From Mucilaginibacter sp. PAMB04168 (GTDB lineage: Bacteria; Bacteroidota; Bacteroidia; Sphingobacteriales; Sphingobacteriaceae): 64,000 nt of DNA. Made by a program: the position numbers and the translations under genes. The notes beneath the pieces were generated by a model that saw only the letters and a list, made by a program, of their open reading frames with translations, was not told the origin of the DNA and made no database searches. How positions within the stretch are numbered: position 1 is the stretch's first letter; each line of letters opens with the position of its first letter. The stretch spans positions 2,914,001-2,978,000 of the forward strand of contig NZ_CP155079.2 in NCBI RefSeq assembly GCF_039634365.2. Reading direction: 5' to 3'. Below, piece after piece: positions 45,510 to 54,490 of the stretch.

Positions 45510-45570
45510 ATAATAGCATTTTGCTTTGCAAGAGATAAAAGAAAATCTAAACTCGCCCTTTACAAAGCCG

Positions 45571-46332
45571 ATGGCATCTAGCCTCGCCAAACGCATTATT
45601 CCCTGCCTTGACGTTAAGGACGGACGCACGGTTAAAGGCGTAAACTTTGTTGACCTACGTGATGCCGGCGACCCTGTTGAGCTGGCCTGGAACTACTCCC
45701 AGCAAGGTGCTGACGAACTGGTTTTTTTGGACATTACAGCTACGCACGAAAAACGCAAAACCCTGATAGAACTGGTTAAAGCTGTGGCCCGCCAAATTAA
45801 CATCCCATTTACGATAGGCGGTGGCATTAACGAAATTGCTGACGCCGACGCACTGTTAAACGCCGGTGCCGATAAAATATCAATCAACTCGGCCGCTGTA
45901 CGTAACTCAGCGCTGATTGATGAACTGGCAGCAGCTTTTGGTGTGCAGTTTGTTATTGTAGCGGTAGATACACGTCATATTGGCAATACCAATATTGTAC
46001 ACCTGAACGGTGGCCGCATAGCCACAGATAAGGAAACGCTAAGCTGGATTAAGGAGGCTGAAAGCCGTGGAGCAGGTGAAATTTTGCTTACTTCTATGGA
46101 TCATGATGGAACAAAGGCTGGTTTTGATAACACTCTTTTAAAAGTGGTAAATGATGCCGTGCGTATCCCGGTTATTGCATCTGGTGGTGCAGGTAACGTG
46201 CAGCACTTCATAGATGTGTTTGAACAAACAAATGTAGATGCTGCCTTGGCCGCTTCAGTTTTCCATTACGGCGAAATTTTGATACCGGATTTAAAAGAGA
46301 GTTTAAGAACGCGTCAAATAGAAGTAAGATAA
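45571..46332 (+). CDS. hisF: Imidazole glycerol phosphate synthase, cyclase subunit
   Basis: About 253 residues from the ATG at 45571. A longer frame from a TTG at 45526 is open, but the family N-terminus ([11 protein letters not shown]) fits 45571. Catalytic Asp in [14 protein letters not shown] and the second Asp in VAVDTRH are present, with phosphate sites FTIGGGIN and [11 protein letters not shown]. It cyclises PRFAR with ammonia from HisH, giving imidazole glycerol phosphate and AICAR. Confidence 0.95.
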   Translation: MASSLAKRIIPCLDVKDGRTVKGVNFVDLRDAGDPVELAWNYSQQGADELVFLDITATHEKRKTLIELVKAVARQINIPFTIGGGINEIADADALLNAGADKISINSAAVRNSALIDELAAAFGVQFVIVAVDTRHIGNTNIVHLNGGRIATDKETLSWIKEAESRGAGEILLTSMDHDGTKAGFDNTLLKVVNDAVRIPVIASGGAGNVQHFIDVFEQTNVDAALAASVFHYGEILIPDLKESLRTRQIEVR

Positions 46333-46442
46333 AACATAACTTAGATCATGCGGAACGTGAGTGATTGCTCTCTTTCAACATGTTTAACTGATGACAAATG
46401 CAAGAAGGCAACGCTTATTCCTGCAATACTTAAGAATCAATA

Positions 46443-47033
46443 ATGCAAATAGATTTCACCAAATCACCCGATGGCTTAGTGCCGGTGGTTATACAGGACG
46501 TACAGACGTTAGAAGTGCTGATGCTGGGCTACATGAACAAGGATGCCTATAATAAAACAGTGCAAGAAAACATTGTCACGTTCTACTCCCGCTCAAAGAA
46601 CCGTTTATGGACTAAAGGCGAAACCAGCAATAACTTTTTGCATGTCGTAAGCATTCATCTCGATTGTGATAACGACACCATCCTGATAAAAGCTAAAGCC
46701 GATGGGCCTACCTGTCATACCGGCGCACGCAGCTGCTTCCAAACCACCTATAACCAAAATTTCATTTTGGAACTGGAAAATATTATTGAGGACCGTTACA
46801 CTAATCCGCAAGAAGGTTCGTACATCAACAAACTGCGAGGCAAAGGTCTTAATAAAATAGCTCAAAAAGTAGGCGAAGAAGGTGTAGAAACCGTTATAGC
46901 TGCCCTGGCAGAAACCGAAACCGACTTGATTAATGAGGCATCAGACCTTGTATTCCACCTACTGGTGTTGCTTCGCGAAAAGGGTTTGAAGTTAGAAACT
47001 ATTGCCAAAAATCTGGAGCAAAGGCATAAATAA
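46443..47033 (+). CDS. hisI: Bifunctional phosphoribosyl-AMP cyclohydrolase / phosphoribosyl-ATP pyrophosphatase
   Basis: A 196-residue HisIE fusion. The HisI part (~1-105) has FYSRSKNRLWTKGETS, DCDNDTILI and the zinc site GPTCHTGARSCF. The HisE part (~112-196) has GLNKIAQKVGEEGVETVIAAL and ASDLVFHLLVLL. It carries out the second and third steps of the pathway. Last gene of the operon, 110 bp after hisF. Confidence 0.95.
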   Translation: MQIDFTKSPDGLVPVVIQDVQTLEVLMLGYMNKDAYNKTVQENIVTFYSRSKNRLWTKGETSNNFLHVVSIHLDCDNDTILIKAKADGPTCHTGARSCFQTTYNQNFILELENIIEDRYTNPQEGSYINKLRGKGLNKIAQKVGEEGVETVIAALAETETDLINEASDLVFHLLVLLREKGLKLETIAKNLEQRHK

Positions 47034-47124
47034 CTGTTTAGTGTTTCATTAGTGCATCCGTTCACTATTTTTTATAGCCCTTTCTGAGTTACTAACGAAC
47101 CAAACACGCTAATGAACAAATTAA

Positions 47125-48027
47125 ATGAAAGTAGAAAAGTCATTTGAATTATCCGGACATCAGAACCCCATTTTTGCGTTAGAACTTTCGCAAAAGTCTG
47201 GAATTTTGTTCAGCGCGGGGAATGATAAAGGTTTAGTGGAGTGGGGCTTGGAAAAACAGACCTTCATTAAAGTTATGTTCCCGGTAGTAGCTTCGGTGTA
47301 TGCTATTCATTGCCCTACCGGCTTTCCGTTAATGTTTGCCGGTCTACGTAACGGTCAAGTATTAGTTTTCGATTTTATTGAGCAGAAGATTACCGGTATA
47401 CTAAAACAGCATACCAAACCTATATTTGATATTAAATCTGTTAAAGGAAAGCAAGAACTGCTTGTGGCATCTGAAGATGGCACGGTAAGCATTTGGAACT
47501 TGAATACCTTTGAACTGATACATACCATACAGATATCAACTGATACAGTTCGGAGCATCAGCATTTCGCCCGATGAAACGCAGGTTGCCTTTGGATGCAG
47601 GGATAGTTCGATAAAGATTTATAGCCTGCATGATTATGGCTTTATCAGCACATTAAGTGATCATACCATGGCAGTGTTCACAGTTCAGCATTCGCCCGAT
47701 GGCCAGCACCTTGTATCGGGAGCACGTGATGCACAAATAAAGATTTGGAACGCTTCAGATCTTACCTTACAACAAAGCATTGCAGCACACCTATTTGCCG
47801 TAAACCATATCGTCTTTCATCCTACGGAGCCTTATTTTGCATCCGCCAGTATGGATAAAAGCATTAAAATTTGGGGCGCTGATGACTTTAAACTTTACAA
47901 AATCATCAGCCGGGAGAAAGGCTACGCCAGCCACCAGTTGTCTGTCAATAAATTAGCTTGGAACGGTAACCAACTAATTTCAACCGGCGATGACAAGCGC
48001 ATTATTGCCTGGGATATTGCTTTCTAA
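47125..48027 (+). CDS. WD40-repeat protein
   Basis: A 300-residue cytoplasmic protein made of about seven WD40 blades. Repeat endings such as DGTVSIWNLN, DAQIKIWNAS, DKSIKIWGAD and DKRIIAWDIAF are clear, and GH-type starts (SGHQNP, LSDHTMAVF) precede them. It has no signal peptide and no extra domain. WD40 proteins are scaffolds; the partner is unknown. It follows the his operon after 91 bp and its stop abuts exactly the stop of the convergent NlpC/P60 gene. Confidence 0.85.
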   Translation: MKVEKSFELSGHQNPIFALELSQKSGILFSAGNDKGLVEWGLEKQTFIKVMFPVVASVYAIHCPTGFPLMFAGLRNGQVLVFDFIEQKITGILKQHTKPIFDIKSVKGKQELLVASEDGTVSIWNLNTFELIHTIQISTDTVRSISISPDETQVAFGCRDSSIKIYSLHDYGFISTLSDHTMAVFTVQHSPDGQHLVSGARDAQIKIWNASDLTLQQSIAAHLFAVNHIVFHPTEPYFASASMDKSIKIWGADDFKLYKIISREKGYASHQLSVNKLAWNGNQLISTGDDKRIIAWDIAF

Positions 48028-48789
48028 CTAAAGTATTCGCTTGATAATGCGCAGCTTGTGCGTATGCTTTTTAAACTCTTCCGAATATATCCCTTGACCG
48101 TCTATAGCTTCTATTTTAACCCGGCCCGATGAATGGATAATTTGCTCGCTGTTGAGCATTATACCAACATGCACAATCCGCCCTTCGTCGTTATCAAAAA
48201 AGGCCAGATCGCCGGCTTGTGCCGATGGCAAAAAGTCAACGGCCGTGCCCTGCTCTACCTGCTGACTGGCATCTCGCCTTAACTGTATACCATGTTGCTT
48301 GTATACTGCCTGCACAAAGCCCGAGCAGTCAATGCCAAAATGGGTACGGCCGGCCCATAAATAAGGCGTGTTTAAATAAGTCTTGGCAGTAGCAATCAGA
48401 TCCGCCTCCCGGTCACCCGGGTCATTTATACCAAACACTTCGTTATTTATCCAGCTACTGCCATTTTCGTAAAAAGGCAAGTTACTGCCCGCAGGCAGGT
48501 ACAATAAGCTGTTATCGCTTTGCTTATTAGCTATGGTTACAGGCTGTGTAGTAAATATAACATCAGTTTGCTGCAGAGAAAGGTAATCCTCATAATTTAA
48601 CAGTGATACCTGATTGCTGCTAATCCAACCTTCATAAGCATCATGGGCGGTTACAATTTTCACCCACTTATCCTGCCGTTCTAATAACTCGTAAGTTTCA
48701 CCGAATAACAACTGCGACACCATTTCGCTTCTATCGCTGCCCTCAGCCCTTATGGGTATTATTGCTAACTTACTTATGCCGTATTCCAT
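48028..48789 (-). CDS. NlpC/P60 (C40) cell-wall peptidase with SH3-like N-terminus
   Basis: A 253-residue protein. Residues ~10-115 look like bacterial SH3-like domains (ETYELLERQDKWVKIVTAHD, GWISSNQ). Residues ~125-253 are the NlpC/P60 domain with Cys155 in GIDCSGFVQAVY, His207 in GRIVHVGIML and His219 as a likely third residue. Such enzymes cut D-glutamyl-mesoDAP bonds in peptidoglycan fragments. No signal peptide is visible at the assigned start, so a cytoplasmic recycling role like that of YkfC is possible. Confidence 0.85.
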   Translation of the reverse strand: MEYGISKLAIIPIRAEGSDRSEMVSQLLFGETYELLERQDKWVKIVTAHDAYEGWISSNQVSLLNYEDYLSLQQTDVIFTTQPVTIANKQSDNSLLYLPAGSNLPFYENGSSWINNEVFGINDPGDREADLIATAKTYLNTPYLWAGRTHFGIDCSGFVQAVYKQHGIQLRRDASQQVEQGTAVDFLPSAQAGDLAFFDNDEGRIVHVGIMLNSEQIIHSSGRVKIEAIDGQGIYSEEFKKHTHKLRIIKRIL

Positions 48790-48821
48790 GCTGCTAATTT
48801 ATAATTACTTCCCGGTAAACA

Positions 48822-48851
48822 AAAAAGGGACACTGTTTGAGTATCCCTTTT
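48822..48851 (-). terminator. Terminator of the ferredoxin gene
   Basis: AAAGGGA...TCCCTTT stem (about 48824-48830 with 48844-48850) flanked by an A-run, which is a T-run on the minus strand. Confidence 0.65.
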
Positions 48852-48871
48852 AAAAATAAATTTTGTTGTGT

Positions 48872-49225
48872 TTAACCTTCCATGTGTAGCCACTGCTTTT
48901 TAGCAATCAGCTCCTCTTGAGTCTCACGAACATTTTCGTCGTCTACGCAGCAATCTACCGGGCAAACAGCAGCACATTGTGGCTCGTCATGAAAACCTAC
49001 GCATTCGGTACATTTGTCTGGAACGATATAATATATATCATCCGATATTGCGGCTTGCGCTTCATCAGCGCTTAGCGTGTTTCCATCACCAAAATCAATA
49101 ACACCTTTAAGCTCAGTACCGTCCGAAAAACGCCAGCTGGCTCCGGCATCGTAAATTGCGTTATTTGGGCATTCCGGCTCACATGCTCCGCAGTTAATAC
49201 ATTCGTCTGTGATTACAATTGCCAT
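48872..49225 (-). CDS. Bacterial ferredoxin with two iron-sulfur clusters
   Basis: A 117-residue protein with two cluster motifs: CINCGACEPECPNNAI (4Fe-4S) near residue 9 and CTECVGFHDEPQCAAVCPVDCC with the longer spacing seen in YfhL/Allochromatium-type ferredoxins. A ~45-residue insert separates the motifs. It is an electron carrier in the cytosol. It is divergent from a LuxC-like acyl-CoA reductase across 108 bp, a pairing that may reflect a shared pathway. Confidence 0.9.
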   Translation of the reverse strand: MAIVITDECINCGACEPECPNNAIYDAGASWRFSDGTELKGVIDFGDGNTLSADEAQAAISDDIYYIVPDKCTECVGFHDEPQCAAVCPVDCCVDDENVRETQEELIAKKQWLHMEG

Positions 49226-49257
49226 ATATCTTTAGCTCTATATCTTATTATTCTGTT

Positions 49258-49291
49258 TACCTTTGCCTTTTTGAAAAGGCTTGCAAATATA
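49258..49291. promoter_or_regulatory. Facing -7 boxes around a palindrome
   Basis: Plus-strand TACCTTTG at 49258-49265 and minus-strand TATATTTG at 49291-49284 point at each other across the palindrome GCCTTTT-TG-AAAAGGC (49265-49280), in the gap between the ferredoxin and acyl-CoA reductase genes. Confidence 0.45.
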
Positions 49292-49333
49292 ACAAAAAAA
49301 ACGTTTGCTGGTTTCCACATCTGTATAGTATAT

Positions 49334-50356
49334 ATGTCAATTTTCAACAAGTCATATTTAATCCAAATACTGGCCAATTTGGGCAGGCAATTGCTTAATC
49401 CCGATGCTACATTGCAGCAGCTGGTAGAAAGTGAACGCAATATAAACCCCTGGTTCACGCCTGAGAGTGTGCAGCAGGCCATACAGGCAACAGGCTTATC
49501 TTTAACCGAAAATAACCTTGGGCAATGGCTGAACCACTATCAGCTTAAAGAACATGCTTCTAAAAAAGTTGGGTTAATACTTGCAGGCAACATCCCATTG
49601 GTGGGTTTTCATGATGTGCTTTGTGTATTTGCAAGCGGCAATATTGCGCTTATAAAAGCGTCATCACAAGATGCACGATTAATTAAGTATGTTTTACAAT
49701 TGCTGGTAAATATTGAACCGCAATTAGCCGGCAGCTACCAGTTTATTGAACGCCTGGAAGGTTTTGATGCTATTATAGCTACAGGAAGCAACAACACTTC
49801 TAGATATTTTGAATACTACTTTGGCAAAGTGCCTAACATTATACGCAAGAACCGGAACAGTATCGCATTTTTAACTGGCCAGGAAAGTACTGAACAGCTA
49901 CATGAGCTTGGAAAAGATATTTTTGATTACTACGGCTTAGGTTGCCGTAACGTATCAAAACTTTTGGTGCCTAAAGGCTATAACTTCATCCCGTTTTTTG
50001 AAGCCATTGAAGATTATCACCACATTGCACAGCATCACAAGTACCACAACAACTACGATTATAACAAAGCAATATACCTGGTAAACAGAGATAAGCACCT
50101 CGACAATGGTTTTTTATTGGTAAAGGAAGACACCCGCTTAGCCTCTCCCCTGGCCGTACTTTATTACGAAGAGTATGAGGACTTAGATGCAGCAGAAGCA
50201 CTTTTAAGGGAACAGAGGGAACAGATACAATGTATAGTGAGTACGGTAAATTTGCCTGTTAAAGTACAGGTGGTTGATTTTGGTAAGAGCCAGCAGCCTG
50301 CGCTTTGGGATTATGCCGACGGAATTGATACAATGGAGTTCTTGTCTAATCTTTAA
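49334..50356 (+). CDS. LuxC-like acyl-CoA reductase
   Basis: About 340 residues from the ATG at 49334 (MSIFNKSYLIQILANLG); a longer frame from a TTG at 49271 is open but lacks support. Sequences such as VGLILAGNIPLVGFHDVLCVFASGN, GSNNTSRYFEYYFG, RKNRNSIAFLTG and GLGCRNVSKLLVPKGY match the acyl-CoA reductase (LuxC/aldehyde dehydrogenase-like) family, with a possible catalytic Cys in GCRNVS. It would reduce an acyl thioester to an aldehyde with NADPH. Substrate unknown. Confidence 0.8.
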   Translation: MSIFNKSYLIQILANLGRQLLNPDATLQQLVESERNINPWFTPESVQQAIQATGLSLTENNLGQWLNHYQLKEHASKKVGLILAGNIPLVGFHDVLCVFASGNIALIKASSQDARLIKYVLQLLVNIEPQLAGSYQFIERLEGFDAIIATGSNNTSRYFEYYFGKVPNIIRKNRNSIAFLTGQESTEQLHELGKDIFDYYGLGCRNVSKLLVPKGYNFIPFFEAIEDYHHIAQHHKYHNNYDYNKAIYLVNRDKHLDNGFLLVKEDTRLASPLAVLYYEEYEDLDAAEALLREQREQIQCIVSTVNLPVKVQVVDFGKSQQPALWDYADGIDTMEFLSNL

Positions 50357-50363
50357 AAATACG

Positions 50364-50371
50364 TACTTTTG
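50364..50371 (+). promoter_or_regulatory. -7 box TACTTTTG 6 nt before a small gene
   Basis: Exact TAnnTTTG, with TTG at 50342-50344 and a 19-nt spacer as -33 partner. Confidence 0.5.
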
Positions 50372-50377
50372 AAGGGC

Positions 50378-50581
50378 ATGTATATCATCAAAGTAAAAGG
50401 CGTTGCCAAAATACCCGACTATGTGCAGTTACGCGATGAGCAATTTACACTCCTGGCCTATTTTAGGGTAGACAGACCTGATAAATCGCTGGACAAGGTT
50501 GGGTTGGGCGATAAGGCCGATTACATTATGAACCTGATAAAAGACCTGCCTTTTGGCCAGATATTGAAACTTGAATTATAA
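50378..50581 (+). CDS. Small protein of unknown function, 67 residues
   Basis: Starts at the ATG 50378 (MYIIKVKGVAKIPDYVQLRD); an upstream in-frame TTG at 50371 lies inside the -7 box. It is a compact mixed alpha/beta protein with no signal peptide or cysteines. It lies between the acyl-CoA reductase and the FtsE-like gene, 6 nt before the latter, so it is probably co-transcribed with it. I do not recognise a family. Confidence 0.65.
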   Translation: MYIIKVKGVAKIPDYVQLRDEQFTLLAYFRVDRPDKSLDKVGLGDKADYIMNLIKDLPFGQILKLEL

Positions 50582-50587
50582 AAGTAA

Positions 50588-51271
50588 ATGATTGGAAATT
50601 CCGTTATAAAACTGCAAGGCGTTGATATTTTTCAGCAAAAGCACCTGGTATTGTCTGATGTAAACCTGCATATCGATAAAGGCGATTTTGTTTGGCTTAT
50701 CGGTCAGACCGGCTCGGGTAAAAGCAGTTTACTTAAAGTAATTTATGGCGATTTAAATATTACTACTGGTGAAGGACATGCCGGGGGTTACGATTTAAAG
50801 AAGCTGGCTACCAGGGATGTTCCTTACCTACGCCGTAAGCTGGGCATTGTATTTCAGGATTTTCAATTATTAACCGACCGAACTATAGAGCAAAACTTAC
50901 ACTTTGTAATGAAAGCCACCGGTTGGAAAGATAAAAAGCTAATTGCAGACCGTATCCGTGATGTACTGGAAAAAGTAGGCCTGCGTTCAAAAATAAAAAA
51001 GATGCCGCATGAACTTTCGGGCGGCGAGCAGCAACGTGTAGTAATTGCGCGAGCTTTACTAAACGATCCTGAAATTATATTGGCTGATGAGCCAACCGGC
51101 AACCTGGATCCGGACACATCCGAGGAAATTGTAATGCTCCTGAAACAGATCAGCCTATCAGGCACTGCGGTGGTCGTTGCAACGCATGATTACCATATCA
51201 TCCGTACTTTTCCATCTCGCATTATCAAATGCGAATCAGGCAAAGTACTGGAGGACGTTCAGATAGCATAA
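50588..51271 (+). CDS. ftsE: FtsE-like ABC ATP-binding protein
   Basis: A 227-residue ATPase with [17 protein letters not shown] (Walker A), [17 protein letters not shown] (signature), [13 protein letters not shown] (Walker B) and ATHDYHI (H-loop). The short length, VFQDFQLL and the GNLDP context are those of FtsE, which with the membrane protein FtsX activates septal wall hydrolases. No FtsX gene is adjacent. A generic MacB/LolD-type ATPase is the alternative. Confidence 0.8.
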   Translation: MIGNSVIKLQGVDIFQQKHLVLSDVNLHIDKGDFVWLIGQTGSGKSSLLKVIYGDLNITTGEGHAGGYDLKKLATRDVPYLRRKLGIVFQDFQLLTDRTIEQNLHFVMKATGWKDKKLIADRIRDVLEKVGLRSKIKKMPHELSGGEQQRVVIARALLNDPEIILADEPTGNLDPDTSEEIVMLLKQISLSGTAVVVATHDYHIIRTFPSRIIKCESGKVLEDVQIA

Positions 51272-51494
51272 TTTAGGGGCTAGTTTAAGGTTAATAAGCG
51301 TTGCATTCCCTTGCAAGCTCTCCTTCGCAAGTTGTAACATGCTACTGACAACCCCTGTTATATAACTGACAACACACAACGGATTATGGCCGCTGGCAGA
51401 ATCCGGAGAGACATTTCTACCCAATTTGTCGAATACCTACTGACAGGCTGACCGCTTTGCGGCTATGGCAAGGTACTTGATTTGCAACATTATC

Positions 51495-52106
51495 ATGAAC
51501 TTTAAAGACATGTTTAACAAGAATAAGAAGCAGGATACACCTGATACAGAAGATTTAAACGAAGTGAACACGGAGAATACCACACCTGAAGAACAAGCCG
51601 AAAATCCATTGGCTGATGAATTAAACGTAAATGCTGAAGAAGTTAAAGCTGAACTATCGGCAGAGGCAAAGCTAAAGGAAGACCTGGCACAAGCTAATGA
51701 TAAATATTTACGCTTGTACGCTGAGTTTGACAATTTTAAGCGCCGCACTACTAAAGAGCGTGTGGAGCTATTACAAACTGCTGGTAAAGAAGTAATTGTA
51801 TCTATGCTACCTGTGCTGGATGATTTTGAAAGAGCTATTAAAGCAATGGAAAACGCACAGGATGTAAACGCTGTAAAAGAAGGCGTACTCCTGGTACAGT
51901 CTAAGCTTAAAAATATTCTGACTCAAAAAGGTCTTAAGGAAATGGAAGCTACAGGAACCACCTTTGATGCTGACATTCATGAAGCAATTACCAATATACC
52001 TGCACCTACCGATGACCTTAAAGGTAAAGTAGTTGATCAACTAGAAAAAGGTTACTACCTAAATGATAAGGTAGTACGTTTTGCTAAAGTAGTAGTGGGC
52101 GCTTAA
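51495..52106 (+). CDS. grpE: Nucleotide exchange factor GrpE
   Basis: About 203 residues from the ATG at 51495 (MNFKDMFNKNKKQ), chosen over 51465, whose extra ten residues are unlike the family. It has an acidic low-complexity N-terminus (~1-60), a long coiled coil (LKEDLAQANDKYLRLYAEFDNFKRR) and the C-terminal beta domain (VREG-like VNAVKEGVLLVQSKL, GTTFDADIHEAI). It releases ADP from DnaK. It is upstream of dnaJ on the same strand; dnaK is elsewhere. Confidence 0.95.
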   Translation: MNFKDMFNKNKKQDTPDTEDLNEVNTENTTPEEQAENPLADELNVNAEEVKAELSAEAKLKEDLAQANDKYLRLYAEFDNFKRRTTKERVELLQTAGKEVIVSMLPVLDDFERAIKAMENAQDVNAVKEGVLLVQSKLKNILTQKGLKEMEATGTTFDADIHEAITNIPAPTDDLKGKVVDQLEKGYYLNDKVVRFAKVVVGA

Positions 52107-52124
52107 TTAGTTAGTAAGTAGTTA

Positions 52125-52211
52125 GGTTATTTTGTTATTAGGAGGTTGCTGCCTGAGCTTTTATGTTACTAATTGCTGGCACTTGCTTAATAATTCAATA
52201 ACGTAATAACC
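52125..52211. repeat. Inverted repeat in the grpE-dnaJ gap
   Basis: GGTTATTTTGTTATT (52125-52139) with AATAACGTAATAACC (52197-52211): 15-bp arms with one wobble and one mismatch, ~57-nt loop. No T-run. Confidence 0.5.
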
Positions 52212-52219
52212 AAAATATT

Positions 52220-53389
52220 ATGTCAAAAAGAGATTATTACGACGTACTTGGGGTTTCACGCGGGGCCAGTGAGGACGAGATCAAGAAAGCCTACCGTAAG
52301 ATGGCCATTAAGTATCACCCGGATAAAAACCCGGGTGATAAGGCCGCAGAGGAAGCTTTTAAAGAAGCAGCCGAAGCTTATGAGGTATTGAGCAAGCCCG
52401 ACAAGCGCCAGCGTTACGACCAGTTTGGCCATGCAGCTAATGCACAATCGCCTAATGGCGGTGGTTACGGCGGTGGAGGCATGAATATGGATGACATATT
52501 CAGTCAGTTTGGCGATATATTTGGCGGCGGCAGTCCATTTGAAGGTTTTTTCGGTGGAGGCGGCGGTCGTCAGCAAGGTGGTGGAGGCAGGCGTGTAGCC
52601 CGTGGCAGCAACCTGCGCATTAAAGTTCGTTTAACCCTTGAAGAAATTGCAAATGGGGTTGAAAAAAAGATAAAAGTAAACAAACAGGTTTTATGTAATA
52701 CCTGCGATGGTACAGGTGCTAAAGACAAATCGTCTTTTCAAACTTGTAAAACATGTGGCGGCTCAGGTGCAGTACGCCGGGTAACCAATACCATTTTGGG
52801 TCAGATGCAGACTACCAGCACCTGCCCTACCTGTAATGGCGAAGGCTCAACCATCACCTCAAAATGCAACGTTTGCCATGGCGATGGTGTAGTTAGAGGA
52901 GAAGAAACCATCAGCATTAACATACCTGCCGGCGTGAGTGAAGGCATGCAATTGAGCATGAGTGGCAAAGGTAACGCAGCGCCACGCGGCGGTGTACCCG
53001 GCGACCTGATCATACTGATTGAGGAAGTACAGCACGAGACACTAAAACGCGATGGCCACAATGTGATCTATGATATGCACATCAACTTTGTTGACGCCGC
53101 ACTAGGTACTAGTGTTGAAGTGCCAACCATTGATGGAAAAGCCAAAATTAAAATAGAGCCTGGTACTCAGGGTGGGAAAATCCTGCGCTTGAAGGGTAAA
53201 GGCGTGCCTGAAGTAAATTCCTATCACCGTGGCGATCAGTTGGTGCATATCAACATCTGGACACCCAAAGCTTTGAGCCGTGAAGAACGCGATCTGCTAG
53301 AAAAGCTGCAAAACTCTCCTAATTTTAAACCCAATCCGGGCAAAAATGAGAAAAGCTTTTTCGAACGGATGAAGGAATACTTCGAGTAA
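52220..53389 (+). CDS. dnaJ: Chaperone DnaJ
   Basis: A 389-residue type I J-protein. J domain (~4-70) with His33-Pro34-Asp35, a long Gly/Phe-rich region (~80-130), four CxxCxGxG zinc motifs ([32 protein letters not shown]) and a C-terminal substrate-binding domain. It stimulates DnaK and delivers unfolded proteins. It follows grpE by 113 bp and is followed by a strong terminator. Confidence 0.97.
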   Translation: MSKRDYYDVLGVSRGASEDEIKKAYRKMAIKYHPDKNPGDKAAEEAFKEAAEAYEVLSKPDKRQRYDQFGHAANAQSPNGGGYGGGGMNMDDIFSQFGDIFGGGSPFEGFFGGGGGRQQGGGGRRVARGSNLRIKVRLTLEEIANGVEKKIKVNKQVLCNTCDGTGAKDKSSFQTCKTCGGSGAVRRVTNTILGQMQTTSTCPTCNGEGSTITSKCNVCHGDGVVRGEETISINIPAGVSEGMQLSMSGKGNAAPRGGVPGDLIILIEEVQHETLKRDGHNVIYDMHINFVDAALGTSVEVPTIDGKAKIKIEPGTQGGKILRLKGKGVPEVNSYHRGDQLVHINIWTPKALSREERDLLEKLQNSPNFKPNPGKNEKSFFERMKEYFE

Positions 53390-53447
53390 GCTTTAGAAAC
53401 AAGAATTGAAAGTTCGAATCTAAAACTATAAGTCGTGGTTGAACGAC

Positions 53448-53480
53448 AGAAAGCCTGAAGAATTTTTCTTCGGGCTTTCT
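53448..53480 (+). terminator. Intrinsic terminator after dnaJ
   Basis: 15-bp stem (53448-53462 with 53466-53480, AGAAAGCC core, one mismatch) with a 3-nt loop; the tail is only partly T-rich. Confidence 0.8.
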
Positions 53481-53578
53481 TATTTATAAATGGTCACAGA
53501 TTGTAACAAAATAGTCATCTTATTATCTAAACATTAATCTTATCTTCATAAACTTAAACTATACTGACCCCAACACAC

Positions 53579-54487
53579 ATGCTTAGCATCAGAAACATTG
53601 TGAAACAATACGCCGGTCATAAGGCGTTGAACGATGTGAGCCTGGAAGTTACCAGCGGGCAAATATTTGGTCTTTTAGGTCCAAATGGCGCAGGCAAAAC
53701 TTCGCTCATCCGTATCATTAATCAAATCACTGCGCCCGACTCAGGTGAAATTTACTTCGACGGTGAAAAATTAAACCAATCGCATATTGAACGTATAGGC
53801 TACATGCCCGAAGAACGTGGCCTTTATAAAAAAATGGCCATTGGCGAACAAATTGTATACCTGGCCCGACTGAAAGGATTGAGCCATGCCGAAGCAACCA
53901 AACGTATAAAGTATTGGTTCGAGAAACTGGAAATTGAAAGCTGGTGGAACAAAAAGGTCGAGGAGCTATCAAAAGGTATGCAACAAAAAGCACAGTTTGT
54001 AGCCACAGTTTTGCACGAGCCCGATTTGATTATCCTGGATGAGCCGTTCAGTGGTTTTGACCCGGTAAATGCAGAATTAATTAAAGATGAAATACTGGAG
54101 CTAAACCGCAAAGGTGCTACCATCTTGTTCTCTACGCACCGTATGGAATCGGTTGAGGAACTTTGTAATTCTATTGCCCTGATCCATAAATCTAACAAGA
54201 TACTGGACGGTCGCGTGAAAGACATCCGTAACTCTTATCGCAGCAACACCTTTTTGATCGAATATAACGGTGAAAAACTTGCTTTAAACGGTACAGAGCC
54301 ATTTGCCCTGGTTGATGAAACAACTACCGAAGATGACAGTCACATCATCCGGCTTAAGTTAAACGAGAGCACCAGCTCAAATGACGTACTGCAGTACCTT
54401 ATTTCAAAAGTTAGTGTAATCCGTTTGCAAGAGGTTATTCCGAGCGTTAACGAAATCTTTATTAAAAACGTAAATCAAATTGGCTAA
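53579..54487 (+). CDS. ABC exporter ATP-binding protein (NatA-like)
   Basis: A 302-residue ATPase: LLGPNGAGKTSLIR (Walker A), EELSKGMQQKAQF (signature), LIILDEPFSGFDPVN (Walker B) and STHR (H-loop). The ~80-residue C-terminal domain (DUF4162-like) after the ATPase core fits the NatA/EcsA group of exporters. It is 3 nt upstream of its permease gene. The substrate is unknown; sodium ions or drugs are handled by relatives. Confidence 0.87.
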   Translation: MLSIRNIVKQYAGHKALNDVSLEVTSGQIFGLLGPNGAGKTSLIRIINQITAPDSGEIYFDGEKLNQSHIERIGYMPEERGLYKKMAIGEQIVYLARLKGLSHAEATKRIKYWFEKLEIESWWNKKVEELSKGMQQKAQFVATVLHEPDLIILDEPFSGFDPVNAELIKDEILELNRKGATILFSTHRMESVEELCNSIALIHKSNKILDGRVKDIRNSYRSNTFLIEYNGEKLALNGTEPFALVDETTTEDDSHIIRLKLNESTSSNDVLQYLISKVSVIRLQEVIPSVNEIFIKNVNQIG

Positions 54488-54490
54488 GCT

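Noticed and set aside
45526..45570. A TTG start adding 15 residues to HisF
   Set aside because: HisF proteins begin just before [11 protein letters not shown], which fits the ATG at 45571.
49271..49333. A TTG start giving 21 extra residues on the LuxC-like protein
   Set aside because: The extension is unlike the family and starts only ~5 nt after the predicted -7 box; the ATG at 49334 is more likely.
51472..51485. A sigma-54-like pattern (GG, 10 nt, GC) just before grpE
   Set aside because: The predicted start would fall inside the coding region at 51497 and the match is easily met by chance; no activator site is visible.
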